41,506 bases of DNA from Gammaproteobacteria bacterium (lineage in GTDB: Bacteria; Pseudomonadota; Gammaproteobacteria; Steroidobacterales; Woeseiaceae): the NCBI GenBank assembly GCA_029863305.1, contig JAOTVR010000025.1, forward strand, positions 1 through 41,506, given 5' to 3'. The position numbers and the translations under genes were made by a program. A model generated the notes under the pieces. It was not told the DNA's origin. It saw nothing but the letters and a program-made list of their open reading frames with translations, and searched no databases. How positions within the stretch are numbered: position 1 is the first letter of the stretch; each line of letters begins with the position of its first letter. Positions 1 to 7,739 of this stretch are shown here, piece by piece.

Positions 1-1
1 T

Positions 2-601
2 GTCAACCTCAATACGGGCGTTACCGGCGTATCGGCCAGCGTTAATGCTGCCACCGGCGTCCTGACGTTCGATACGGTAGACGGTCGCGATATCACGGTC
101 ACCGAGACTATCGCCAATGGTGCAACGACCAACACGGCGGGTACCGGCGTCGATGATGCTACGGTTGCTACGGCCGCGGCCATCTATGGCACGGTAACCC
201 TGAGCGCTAACGAGACGATTCAACTCGGTGGTGGTCAGGAAACCGTTATCGGTTTCGCAGCTTCTCAGTCGATCACCAAGAGTACTGAGGCACTGGCATC
301 CGTCAACGTTTTGACGGTAGATGGCTCGAACGACGCGATGAAACGTATCGACTCTGCCTTGACAGCGGTTAGCTCGCTGCGCAGCAACTTCGGTGCTATT
401 CAGAATCGCTTCGAGTCGACCATATCCAACCTGCAAGCGGTTTCCGAGAACCTGGCTGCTTCACGCGGCCGGATTCAGGACGCTGACTTTGCTGCTGAAA
501 CGGCTGCTCTGACAAAAGCGCAGATTCTGCAGCAGGCCGGCGTAGCCGTGCTGTCGCAGGCCAACGCCCAGCCACAGCTGGCGCTGAGCCTCTTGCAGTA
601 A
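2..601 (+). CDS. fliC: Flagellin, C-terminal part (5' end outside window)
   Basis: Filament subunit, exported by the flagellar type III apparatus. The reading frame is open from base 2 to a TAA at 599-601, so only the C-terminal 199 residues are present. The first hundred are rich in Thr, Ala, Gly and Val, as in the variable outer domain of flagellins. The rest is the conserved helical D1/D0 end: the stretch ending in RFESTISNL, the SRIQDADFA-type motif (here GRIQDADFA), and the terminal QANAQPQLALSLLQ, which matches the usual QANQ..QALLSLL ending. The neighbouring flaG, fliD, fliS and fliT are the usual partners. The promoter lies upstream, outside the window. Confidence 0.96.
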   Translation, partial: VNLNTGVTGVSASVNAATGVLTFDTVDGRDITVTETIANGATTNTAGTGVDDATVATAAAIYGTVTLSANETIQLGGGQETVIGFAASQSITKSTEALASVNVLTVDGSNDAMKRIDSALTAVSSLRSNFGAIQNRFESTISNLQAVSENLAASRGRIQDADFAAETAALTKAQILQQAGVAVLSQANAQPQLALSLLQ

Positions 602-620
602 GCGGGAACGAGTAAGACAC

Positions 621-655
621 CCTGAGGAGGCCGCATGGACGCGGCCTCTGTCAGG
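621..655 (+). terminator. Strong hairpin between fliC and flaG
   Basis: GAGGCCGC (627-634) and GCGGCCTC (641-648) form a perfect 8-bp stem over a 6-base loop. Flanking CCTGA (621-625) and TCAGG (651-655) extend the stem after a small mismatch. It begins 19 bases after the flagellin stop. No T-run follows, so it may be a partial terminator or an mRNA 3'-end stabiliser that keeps flagellin transcript high relative to flaG. Confidence 0.6.
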
Positions 656-672
656 GAATCAGGAGAACGCTG

Positions 673-1035
673 ATGTCGAATGAAGACATAAAGTCAGTTT
701 CCTCTGTTACAGGGACTTTTCGACAGCTACGGCCGCAGGTCGGCGGTAGTACTGCGACAACCGGCAACGAGGAACCCACACCCGGCAAGAAACTGCCGGT
801 TGCGGAAAAATCGGGTCCGGAGATTGAAGCGCTGGCGCGCAAGCTGAATGTTGCCAGCCAGTCAATCGGCCGCGATTTGCGGTTTGAGGTCAATATGGAC
901 AGTGGACGTTCGGTTATACAAGTCCTGGACCGTGAAACAGGCGAGGTGATCAGGCAGATTCCGCCCGAAAAGGCCAGCTTGTATCACTCGGAAACCGGGG
1001 CCGTAGCACTCAGGCTCTACGACAGACAAGTTTAG
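673..1035 (+). CDS. flaG: FlaG family protein
   Basis: A 120-residue protein of the FlaG family, which lies next to flagellin in polar flagellar loci and affects filament length. The exact biochemical role is not settled. The N-terminal 50 residues are low-complexity (Ser, Thr, Gly, Pro). The C-terminal half carries the family signature: LRFEVNMDSGRSVIQVLD followed by TGEVIRQIPPEK, close to the FlaG consensus of a dual beta pair with an IRQIP motif. The start is an ATG preceded by CAGGAGAA. It lies 71 bases after fliC, beyond the hairpin at 621-655. Confidence 0.92.
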   Translation: MSNEDIKSVSSVTGTFRQLRPQVGGSTATTGNEEPTPGKKLPVAEKSGPEIEALARKLNVASQSIGRDLRFEVNMDSGRSVIQVLDRETGEVIRQIPPEKASLYHSETGAVALRLYDRQV

Positions 1036-1062
1036 ACCGAGCAGGATGAGCCTGCCCGGTCT

Positions 1063-1078
1063 TGGCATGCTTCTTGTA
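1063..1078 (+). promoter_or_regulatory. Probable sigma-54 promoter for fliDST
   Basis: TGGCAT-N5-TTGTA has the spacing of a -24/-12 promoter, but -12 reads GT instead of GC. The start point would fall near 1089, leaving about 47 bases before the fliD ATG at 1136. It is weaker than the three perfect copies elsewhere in the window, but its position is right. Confidence 0.5.
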
Positions 1079-1135
1079 TTTACATTAAGGCATGAATTAA
1101 TCGAGAACCTGAACCATCTGGACTGAGCGTCACCT

Positions 1136-2527
1136 ATGCCAAGTATCATCTCAAGCGGAATCGGATCCGGCCTGGATATTGCGGGCATCGTGCAGCAATT
1201 GGTTGCTGCTGAGGGACAACCAGTGGCGACGAGACTAGGCCTACAGGAAGCACGAGCACAATCGAAGCTCTCTGCTTTTGGCAGCATCAAATCGGCACTG
1301 GCTGATTTGCGCGACAAGCTCGACGTCATGAAAGACCTCAACAAATTCCTGGCGCGCAAAGCAGTGTCCGGTAATGAAGACTATTTTACTGTTACCGCAG
1401 ACAGCGACGCGGTGCCATCGAGCTTTGGCATCGAAGTCGTGCAACTTGCGCAGGCGCAAAAACTGACTTCAGGCGCGTTCGCTGATTCCGACACGATCGT
1501 CGGTACCGGTACGTTGACGATTCAGATGGGCGCCGACGCTGTCGCGCTCGAAATTAACGCCGAGAACAACACGCTGGCGGGTATTCGCGACACGATTAAC
1601 GCGTCGCTGGACAATCCAGGTGTCGCCGCGACAATCGTAAACGCCGAGAGCGGCAGTTACCTGATACTGACATCTGCGTCGACCGGCGCTGCGAATACCA
1701 TCAAAGTCACGCAAAGTGGCGGCGATGGTGGGCTTGCTACACTCGAATACGATCCCCCGACATCGACGGCGCTGACCGAATCGATCGCTGCTCAGGATGG
1801 TCTGATCCGCATCGATGGCTTCGACGTCTTCAGCGAGAACAACACCTTTGCCGGCGCGGTTCAGGGCGTCACGATCACTGCCCTGCAGGATACGGGCGGT
1901 GGGTCCGAGAGCCTGGCGATTACGAATGACGAAGATGCGGTGCGTGACCTGGTTGCGAATTTCGTCACGAGCTACAACGCCCTTGTCGAGACCTTCGACA
2001 ATTTGACTGATTATGACGCAGACGCTGATGCGGCGGCGCCATTGCTCGGTGACGCGACAGTCCGGGGCATTCGCGATCAGATCCGGCGGGAGCTCAGTGT
2101 CGCTGTAAGCGATATCAGCGGGCCATTTTCCGCATTGAACGATATCGGTATCGATGTGCAGCTCGACGGCAAGCTGGCGATCAACGATGAAGACCTGTCT
2201 GCTGCGCTTGCCGATGATTTTGTGCAGCTTGGCCAGCTATTTGCCAACTCGGATGGTTTCGCCGTGCGGCTGCACGGCCTTGCAGACAGCTTTCTCGAAA
2301 GCGACGGCATCATCGAAGCTCGAACCAAAGGCCTGACTGACAGAATCGAGAGCATTGGCGAAGACGGACAGGCACTGAATCAGCGGCTCGCCGCACTCGA
2401 AACACGATTGCTGCGTCAATTCAACGCACTCGATTCGCTGTTGGCTACCTTGTCGTCGACGAGTAACTTCCTTTCACAACAACTGAATAATCTGCCCGGC
2501 TTTGTGACGCCAGGCAGCAATGGATGA
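1136..2527 (+). CDS. fliD: Flagellar hook-associated protein 2 (filament cap)
   Basis: Caps the growing filament and inserts flagellin monomers at the tip. The 463 residues are within the usual range for FliD. The N terminus (MPSIISSGIGSGLDIAGIV) is the classic FliD start, with a Ser-Gly-rich SGIGSGLDI block. The middle is the variable D2/D3 region, and the C terminus is a long coiled coil (about residues 390-450) with Gln- and Leu-rich heptads ending near LNNLPGF. The ATG lies about 47 bases after the predicted sigma-54 start point. The stop overlaps the fliS start (ATGA), so the pair is probably translationally coupled. Confidence 0.96.
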   Translation: MPSIISSGIGSGLDIAGIVQQLVAAEGQPVATRLGLQEARAQSKLSAFGSIKSALADLRDKLDVMKDLNKFLARKAVSGNEDYFTVTADSDAVPSSFGIEVVQLAQAQKLTSGAFADSDTIVGTGTLTIQMGADAVALEINAENNTLAGIRDTINASLDNPGVAATIVNAESGSYLILTSASTGAANTIKVTQSGGDGGLATLEYDPPTSTALTESIAAQDGLIRIDGFDVFSENNTFAGAVQGVTITALQDTGGGSESLAITNDEDAVRDLVANFVTSYNALVETFDNLTDYDADADAAAPLLGDATVRGIRDQIRRELSVAVSDISGPFSALNDIGIDVQLDGKLAINDEDLSAALADDFVQLGQLFANSDGFAVRLHGLADSFLESDGIIEARTKGLTDRIESIGEDGQALNQRLAALETRLLRQFNALDSLLATLSSTSNFLSQQLNNLPGFVTPGSNG

Positions 2528-2964
2528 CGGGTAAACACGTGATGACACCGACAAGGGCGGCAGCCGTTCAGCAATACCAGAGCCTCGATACGCACAGCAA
2601 CATTGAAAACGCGTCACCGCATCGACTGATTCAGTTGATGATGGAACGCGCGCTCACCAAGATCGGGTTGGCTCGCGGCCACATGCTGCGGGAAGAGGTT
2701 CAATTGAAAGGCAGCAATATCAGCGATGCCATCAACATTATCGAGGGATTGCAGGCAAGTCTGAATCACAAGGCGGACGCGAAAATGTCGGAGAATTTCG
2801 ACGCGTTGTACGGCTACATGATGCGGCGATTGCTCGAGGCGAACCTGCACGATGATGCCGGGATCCTGGACGAAGTAGCAGGTCTGCTGGCGGAGCTCAA
2901 GGAAGCCTGGGACGCGATTGCGGATCAGGCGCATGTAGCCGAAGCAGAAGTGCTGCCGGTCTGA
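2524..2964 (+). CDS. fliS: Flagellin-specific export chaperone
   Basis: Binds the C-terminal D0 helix of unpolymerised flagellin in the cytoplasm and hands it to FlhA at the export gate. The 146-residue all-helical protein carries the FliS hallmarks: an AVQQYQSLDTHSNIENASPHRLIQLM start (YQ...ASPHRLI) and an MMRRLLEANLHDD segment in the last third. The ATG at 2524 overlaps the fliD stop by four bases. An in-frame ATG at 2542 would shorten it by six residues and cannot be excluded. Confidence 0.95.
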   Translation: MTGKHVMTPTRAAAVQQYQSLDTHSNIENASPHRLIQLMMERALTKIGLARGHMLREEVQLKGSNISDAINIIEGLQASLNHKADAKMSENFDALYGYMMRRLLEANLHDDAGILDEVAGLLAELKEAWDAIADQAHVAEAEVLPV

Positions 2965-2978
2965 CAGGGAGTATCACC

Positions 2979-3281
2979 ATGGTTGCGAGTCGAGCAGCAG
3001 TGCAACACAGGCGCGACAGCAATATCTCGAAGATGCTGGCCGACATGGAGGCCTGCGCCACATCCGGCGAATGGGAAAAGATCGAGGAACTGGCAGTGAA
3101 GCTCGAAGCGGCTATGCTGGAAGTGCCCGAAGCGGATCGGCGTGAGCTGTTGCAGGCCGCACAGCGCAGCATGGAACGGGTGCAGACCATCGCCCGGGGC
3201 GCCAGGAATGACCTTGCCAGGAAACTGTCCTCGATTCGTCGCGGCAAGGACGCGACCAGAGCCTACGCCGCTGCCGATTAA
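2979..3281 (+). CDS. fliT: FliT-like flagellar chaperone
   Basis: A 100-residue, mostly helical protein directly after fliS. This is where FliT, the chaperone for the cap protein FliD, normally sits. FliT sequences are poorly conserved. What is visible is a helical bundle with a SGEWEKIEELAVKLEA segment, resembling the W-x-x-(I/L)-x-x-(L/V) helix of FliT relatives, and a basic C terminus. No signal peptide or membrane segment is seen. The name rests mainly on position, size and helical character. In enteric bacteria FliT also inhibits FlhDC, but no FlhDC is present here, so that role should not be assumed. Confidence 0.68.
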   Translation: MVASRAAVQHRRDSNISKMLADMEACATSGEWEKIEELAVKLEAAMLEVPEADRRELLQAAQRSMERVQTIARGARNDLARKLSSIRRGKDATRAYAAAD

Positions 3282-3294
3282 GTCAAAATGTCGA

Positions 3295-3318
3295 TATTTG
3301 TGACCTGAATCACAAATA
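3295..3318. promoter_or_regulatory. CRP/Vfr-type binding site upstream of flrA
   Basis: TATTTGTGA-N6-TCACAAATA is a perfect 9-bp-arm palindrome containing the full CRP core TGTGA-N6-TCACA. It lies 70 bases before the chosen flrA start. The family precedent is direct: Vfr in Pseudomonas aeruginosa and CRP in Vibrio bind the fleQ/flrA promoter region and repress it. Confidence 0.85.
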
Positions 3319-3387
3319 GTGTTGTTTTCCGGGTCTATGCTGTTCCGCAGTCGAACTCACTTTGACATAAGGCACACAACGGCAGCA

Positions 3388-4722
3388 ATGATGGCAAGCC
3401 AGGGGAAAGTTCTCATTCTCGATTCCGACGCGGCGCGCGCCAGTGACCTTTGCTCTCGTCTGCGTTTTCTCAACTATGAACCCGTTATTCCGCCAGCCGA
3501 TGTGAGCTCGGATGCGCTTGCCCGCGAGCGCGGCATTGCCGTCGTTATCGGCGACATGCAGAGCGACGACAGCCTGGGCCGCACACTCAACGAACTCAAG
3601 GCGCAGCAGCCGAGCCTGCCATGCCTGTGTCTGCCATTCCGCGGTGAGCGGCGCGGGCAGCCTGATGGCGGCACCAACTGGACTCTCGATCTGCCACTGA
3701 AGAAATCACAATTGACGCGCCTGCTGCGTCGGGCCGCGCGCTACCAGGGCAGCGAACGACGGCATCGGCTCACGGGCAACTCGACGTCGATTCGCCGAGT
3801 TCGCGAACTGATCGAACAAGTCGCGGATTTCGACACCAATGTGCTGGTCACAGGCCAGTCCGGGACGGGCAAAGAGCTGGTCGCCCGCACGATCCACGAC
3901 CTTTCGGATCGTTCCGGGCAGCCGTTCGTGCCAATCAATTGTGGCGCGATACCCGCAGATCTTCTCGAAAGTGAATTGTTCGGTCACACCAGGGGCGCCT
4001 TCACGGGCGCAATCAGCGACAGAACGGGGCGTTTCGAGCTCGCCGAAGGTGGCACATTGTTCCTCGACGAGATCGGCGATATGAGTCTCGATATGCAGGT
4101 CAAATTGCTGCGCGTGCTGCAGGAGCGGTCTTTCGAGCGCATTGGCAGCAACAAGACACAGCAATGCGATGTTCGTATTATCGCCGCAACGCATCGCGAC
4201 CTGCCCGCTGCCGTCGCTGCCGGCGAGTTTCGCGAAGATCTCTATTACCGCCTGAATGTCTTTCCGATCGAAATGCCGCCGCTGTATAAACGGGTGTCGG
4301 ATTTGCCACAGTTACTGCAGGAACTCCTCATTCAGCATGTTGGCGACAACGCCGGCAGTTTGCGGGTGAGCCCGCAGGCCCTGCGAATCCTGGCCAATTA
4401 CAGCTGGCCGGGTAATATTCGGGAACTCAGTAATCTCGTTGAACGACTTGCGATCATCAAGCCGCAGGGCATCATCGAGGTCGATGACCTCCCTGCGAAA
4501 TACTGCGACGCCAGCATCGCCGATCCGGGCGAAACGAATCAGGTTTCGGAGGCGATGCAGCTCAGTCATGCCAATCTCAAGGATCATCTGGCTGCACTGG
4601 AACAGGACCTGATCCGGCAGGCGTTCGAGGCTGCCGATGGTGTCGTGGCGCAGGCGGCCAAGCTGCTGAACATGCGCCGCACCACGCTGGTCGAAAAGAT
4701 CCGCAAATACCACATCCACTAG
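3388..4722 (+). CDS. flrA: Sigma-54-dependent flagellar master regulator
   Basis: Top-level activator of flagellar genes, an enhancer-binding protein working with sigma-54. It has 444 residues: a degenerate receiver-like domain (1-118), an AAA+ domain and a Fis-type HTH. Visible motifs are Walker A GQSGTGKE (156-163), the sigma-54-contacting GAFTGA (203-208), Walker B LFLDEIGD (224-231) and the C-terminal [12 protein letters not shown] helix. The receiver-like domain lacks the usual acidic pair and phospho-Asp context, as in FleQ/FlrA. A GTG at 3319 in the same frame would start inside the CRP palindrome and is rejected. ATG 3388 or the adjacent 3391 is preferred, with AAGG rather far upstream. 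The LFRS c-di-GMP motif described in P. aeruginosa FleQ is not visible in the linker. Confidence 0.95.
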   Translation: MMASQGKVLILDSDAARASDLCSRLRFLNYEPVIPPADVSSDALARERGIAVVIGDMQSDDSLGRTLNELKAQQPSLPCLCLPFRGERRGQPDGGTNWTLDLPLKKSQLTRLLRRAARYQGSERRHRLTGNSTSIRRVRELIEQVADFDTNVLVTGQSGTGKELVARTIHDLSDRSGQPFVPINCGAIPADLLESELFGHTRGAFTGAISDRTGRFELAEGGTLFLDEIGDMSLDMQVKLLRVLQERSFERIGSNKTQQCDVRIIAATHRDLPAAVAAGEFREDLYYRLNVFPIEMPPLYKRVSDLPQLLQELLIQHVGDNAGSLRVSPQALRILANYSWPGNIRELSNLVERLAIIKPQGIIEVDDLPAKYCDASIADPGETNQVSEAMQLSHANLKDHLAALEQDLIRQAFEAADGVVAQAAKLLNMRRTTLVEKIRKYHIH

Positions 4723-4736
4723 GCCTTCGCGGCCCT

Positions 4737-4756
4737 GTCCCGAGCCAGTCCGGGAC
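4737..4756 (+). terminator. Hairpin after flrA
   Basis: GTCCCG (4737-4742) pairs with CGGGAC (4751-4756) over an 8-base loop. A smaller GGCC-TTCGC-GGCC hairpin lies just before it (4722-4734). No T-run follows, so intrinsic termination is uncertain, but the position between flrA and the separate flrB promoter fits. Confidence 0.4.
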
Positions 4757-4854
4757 GTCCGAAACAGTCAGTTCACCGTCATTCGTCAGAATTTTGACGC
4801 TGCCTTTCTGCAGAAGAAGTCGCTAACGCGCTGATTAATATAGACTTTATGTTC

Positions 4855-4870
4855 TGGCACGTTAATTGCT
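4855..4870 (+). promoter_or_regulatory. Sigma-54 promoter of flrBC
   Basis: TGGCAC-GTTAA-TTGCT is a full match to the -24/-12 consensus. The predicted start point is near 4881. This places the flrB operon under sigma-54 and presumably FlrA, and it rules out the ATG at 4890 as a translation start because almost no leader would remain. Confidence 0.9.
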
Positions 4871-4913
4871 TCTGTAGTCGTACAGATTGATGCATACGAT
4901 TCGGAGGCAAGAC

Positions 4914-6071
4914 TTGTCAGCGACGTTACAGAGACAGCAACTGCAGAGTGCGTTTGAGGCGTTTAACCAGCATTCCGGGATGCTGGAACAATCGTATCGC
5001 GAATTGCAGCAAACCGTTGCGAGCCTGACACGCCAGTTGCAGAAGGCCCAGTCGGCGCGACTCGCGGAACTCGTCAAGACGGAGCGCGTGAGCCGGCACC
5101 TGTCGCATCTCCTCGAGACGCTGCCTGGTGCGATCGTCGTGCTCGATGGCGACGGTGTCATTCGTGAGGGCAACAGCCAGGCCAGTGCGCTTCTCAACCA
5201 ACCGCTGATTGGATGCTCCTGGGCGACGATCGTGCGGCGAGAGGTACGCGACGGCGGCAGTGAAGACGGCAATATCCAGCTGCGCGACGGCCGTTGGCTG
5301 AGCTTGTCACGCAGACTATTGCAGCAGGAGCCGGGCGAGGTACTGCTGCTTGCGGACATTACTGAGAGCCGGCGCATGTCGCAGCTGCGCCAGCGTCAGG
5401 AACGCCTGACAACGATTGGTGAGATGACGGCGCAGTTTGCCCACCAGGTTCGTACGCCACTGGCCTCGGCCATGTTGTATGCCGCACAGCTTGATACGAC
5501 GACGGCAAAGCAGCAGCGCGCGGCAGAAAAGATTACCGCGCGGCTGAATGACCTCGGACGAATGGTCAACGACATGCTTGGATTCGCCGCCGGCGCGAAA
5601 CCGGCCGAAGAGGCATTCGAGGTGCGGCAGTTGCTGCTTGAGGTGCAGGCGGCGATCGAGCCACAACTCAACGGCCGGGTCGGGTTGCAGGTGCTTGCCG
5701 AGGATCCGGGGCTGTGCGTATCGGCCAACAAGGATGCGTTAAAAGGCGCACTCCTGAATCTGGTTACCAACGCCATGCAGGCCTGCGAGTCCGATGCGCA
5801 CATCGTGCTCGGCGCCCAAAGCGATGCTCATCATGTGCAATTGTCGGTTACGGACAATGGGCCTGGCATCGCCGCCGATGTCCTGCCCAGATTGTTCGAG
5901 CCGTTTTTCACCACGCGGCCGCAGGGTACAGGTCTTGGCCTGGCGGTTGTGCAAGCCGTTGCTGCTGCGCATGACGGTCATGTTGACGTTCACGCATCGA
6001 CCGAGGGCACGCGATTCACGATTCGACTGCCGGCCGACATTTGCCGCAGCGAGGAGATCAACGATGACTAA
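4914..6071 (+). CDS. flrB: Flagellar sensor histidine kinase FlrB/FleS
   Basis: Phosphorylates FlrC, which drives the hook and basal-body genes. It has 385 residues from the chosen start: an N-terminal coiled coil (about 5-60), a PAS-like domain (about 62-150) and a HisKA/HATPase core. His177 lies in the H-box AQFAHQVRTPLAS. The N-box is LLNLVTNAMQA, and the G boxes are DNGPGIA and GTGLGLAVV. No membrane segment is seen, so it is cytoplasmic like FleS. The start is TTG 4914 because GGAGG sits at 4903-4907 with a 6-base spacer. The longer in-frame TTG 4887 and ATG 4890 fall within about 10 bases of the sigma-54 transcription start. It overlaps flrC by 8 bases. Confidence 0.94.
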   Translation: MSATLQRQQLQSAFEAFNQHSGMLEQSYRELQQTVASLTRQLQKAQSARLAELVKTERVSRHLSHLLETLPGAIVVLDGDGVIREGNSQASALLNQPLIGCSWATIVRREVRDGGSEDGNIQLRDGRWLSLSRRLLQQEPGEVLLLADITESRRMSQLRQRQERLTTIGEMTAQFAHQVRTPLASAMLYAAQLDTTTAKQQRAAEKITARLNDLGRMVNDMLGFAAGAKPAEEAFEVRQLLLEVQAAIEPQLNGRVGLQVLAEDPGLCVSANKDALKGALLNLVTNAMQACESDAHIVLGAQSDAHHVQLSVTDNGPGIAADVLPRLFEPFFTTRPQGTGLGLAVVQAVAAAHDGHVDVHASTEGTRFTIRLPADICRSEEINDD

Positions 6072-7395
6072 TGCGGCGGTCCTGATCGTCGAAGACGATG
6101 CGAATCTGCGAGAGGCATTGTTTGATACGCTGAACTGTGAAGCATTGCCGGTGCTGACCGCCGATAACGGCCTGAGCGCACTCGAAATCCTTAATCGGGA
6201 GCAGGTTGGGCTGGTCATCAGTGACCTGCAGATGGAACCGATGGATGGCGCGACGCTGCTGGGCAAGATTCGCGAGCAACATCCGGCATTGCCCGCCGTA
6301 CTGATGACGGCGCATGGCACGATCGAAAATGCCGTCGATGTGATGCGCAACGGCGCATCCGACTATCTGGTCAAACCTTTTGAAGCCGAAGAGCTGCGCC
6401 GGATCGTCAGCAAATACCTTAGCGACACGGACTACTCGGAGCAGCTCGTTGCGGCGGACCCGCGTACTTTGGAGTTGCTGCGAATCGCCGAGCGCGTCGC
6501 CGGAACCGAGGCGACCGTCACGATCAGTGGCGAAAGCGGTTGCGGCAAAGAAGTGATCGCCCGATTCATTCACAACAAGTCAACGCGAGCCGAGCGCGCG
6601 TTCGTGGCTATCAACTGCGCTGCGATCCCCGAAAACATGCTCGAGGCAGTGCTGTTTGGCTACGAGAAAGGCGCGTTCACCGGTGCGACGAGCGCTCATG
6701 CCGGAAAATTCGAGCAGGCCGATGGCGGCACGCTGCTACTCGACGAGATTTCCGAAATGGACCTTGCTTTGCAGGCGAAATTGTTACGCGTCCTGCAGGA
6801 AAAGGAAATCGAACGGATTGGTGGCCGGAAGACCCTGACGCTCGACGTTCGGGTGCTGGCGACAACCAACAGGGACCTGCGCGAGCACGTGGCCGACGGC
6901 AGGTTTCGCGAAGACCTGTACTACCGTCTGAACGTATTTCCGCTGCATATACCGCCGCTGCGCGAGCGTGTGCTGGATATCCTGCCGCTGGCCGAGCTGT
7001 CGCTGGCCCGGCAACGCCGCAACACATCGCGGGCCTTTTCATTGACAGACTGTGCGCAGGCGAAACTGATGGCGCACGATTGGCCAGGCAATGTGCGGGA
7101 ACTCGAAAACCTCATGCAACGCACAACGATCCTGCTCAGCGGCGCGACGATCACGGCGAGCGATCTGGCGCTCGAAGCGAATGAACGTGCTGCGAAGCCG
7201 CCAGCGGAGCATAACGACCTGCATCAGGGTCTGCGCAACCGGGAATTCCAGTTGATCGTCGACGCGCTGAAGGCAAACGCCGGCAAACGCATGGCGGTTG
7301 CCGATTCGCTCGGTATCAGTCCAAGGACTCTGCGTTACAAACTCGCCCGAATGCGTGAGGCGGGCATCGAAATACCTGGAGAACATCATGAATGA
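6064..7395 (+). CDS. flrC: Sigma-54-dependent response regulator FlrC/FleR
   Basis: Receives phosphate from FlrB and activates sigma-54 promoters of middle flagellar genes. The 443 residues show a complete receiver with acidic EDD (10-12), phospho-acceptor Asp54 (ISDLQMEPMDG), Thr82 (MTAHGT) and Lys104 (VKP). The AAA+ domain has Walker A GESGCGKE (156-163), GAFTGA (203-208) and Walker B LLLDEISE. The C terminus is a Fis-like HTH (ISPRTLRYKLARMREAG). The ATG at 6064 overlaps the flrB stop, and the end overlaps the fliE start, so flrBC and fliE are contiguous. Unlike FlrA, its receiver looks phosphorylatable. Confidence 0.96.
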   Translation: MTNAAVLIVEDDANLREALFDTLNCEALPVLTADNGLSALEILNREQVGLVISDLQMEPMDGATLLGKIREQHPALPAVLMTAHGTIENAVDVMRNGASDYLVKPFEAEELRRIVSKYLSDTDYSEQLVAADPRTLELLRIAERVAGTEATVTISGESGCGKEVIARFIHNKSTRAERAFVAINCAAIPENMLEAVLFGYEKGAFTGATSAHAGKFEQADGGTLLLDEISEMDLALQAKLLRVLQEKEIERIGGRKTLTLDVRVLATTNRDLREHVADGRFREDLYYRLNVFPLHIPPLRERVLDILPLAELSLARQRRNTSRAFSLTDCAQAKLMAHDWPGNVRELENLMQRTTILLSGATITASDLALEANERAAKPPAEHNDLHQGLRNREFQLIVDALKANAGKRMAVADSLGISPRTLRYKLARMREAGIEIPGEHHE

Positions 7396-7702
7396 AATCA
7401 GTCCGGAACAACTGCTCAGTCAGATCCGATCGTTGGGGCGCGATCTGCAGACAACGGGCCCGATGGAGTCTGCGCCGACTACGGACTTCAGCGACATGTT
7501 GAAGACGTCGCTCAATGCGGTCAATGAAACGCAGCAAAAGGCCCGGGAGCTGAAGGTGGGATTCGAATACGGCACCGGTGAAGCGAGTCTCGCCGAGGTC
7601 ATGATCGCTGCGCAAAAGGCCGATCTGTCTTTTCGCGCGGTGACTGAAGTGCGTAACAAACTGGTCACAGCCTACCAGGACATCATGAACATGCCGGTCT
7701 GA
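7388..7702 (+). CDS. fliE: Flagellar hook-basal body protein FliE
   Basis: Links the MS ring to the proximal rod and is exported early. It has 104 residues, the normal FliE length. The C-terminal two thirds carry the family pattern: FSDMLKTSLNAVNETQQKA, then GEASLAEVMIAAQKADLSF and LVTAYQDIMNMPV, the typical YQEIM.M.V ending. The ATG at 7388 overlaps the flrC stop by 8 bases. Upstream in-frame codons would extend into flrC and are not supported. I see no separate promoter, so it is probably read from the flrB sigma-54 promoter or from a site inside flrC. Confidence 0.95.
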   Translation: MNEISPEQLLSQIRSLGRDLQTTGPMESAPTTDFSDMLKTSLNAVNETQQKARELKVGFEYGTGEASLAEVMIAAQKADLSFRAVTEVRNKLVTAYQDIMNMPV

Positions 7703-7739
7703 CGATCGTCGGCAATTACTCGGGAATGCGTAAATAGCT

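Noticed and set aside
3319-3387. GTG start extending flrA by 23 residues
   Set aside because: The codon begins at the edge of the CRP palindrome, and the extra residues precede the receiver-like domain without homology.
4887-4913. Longer flrB from TTG 4887 or ATG 4890
   Set aside because: It is within about 10 bases of the predicted sigma-54 start point and has no ribosome site.
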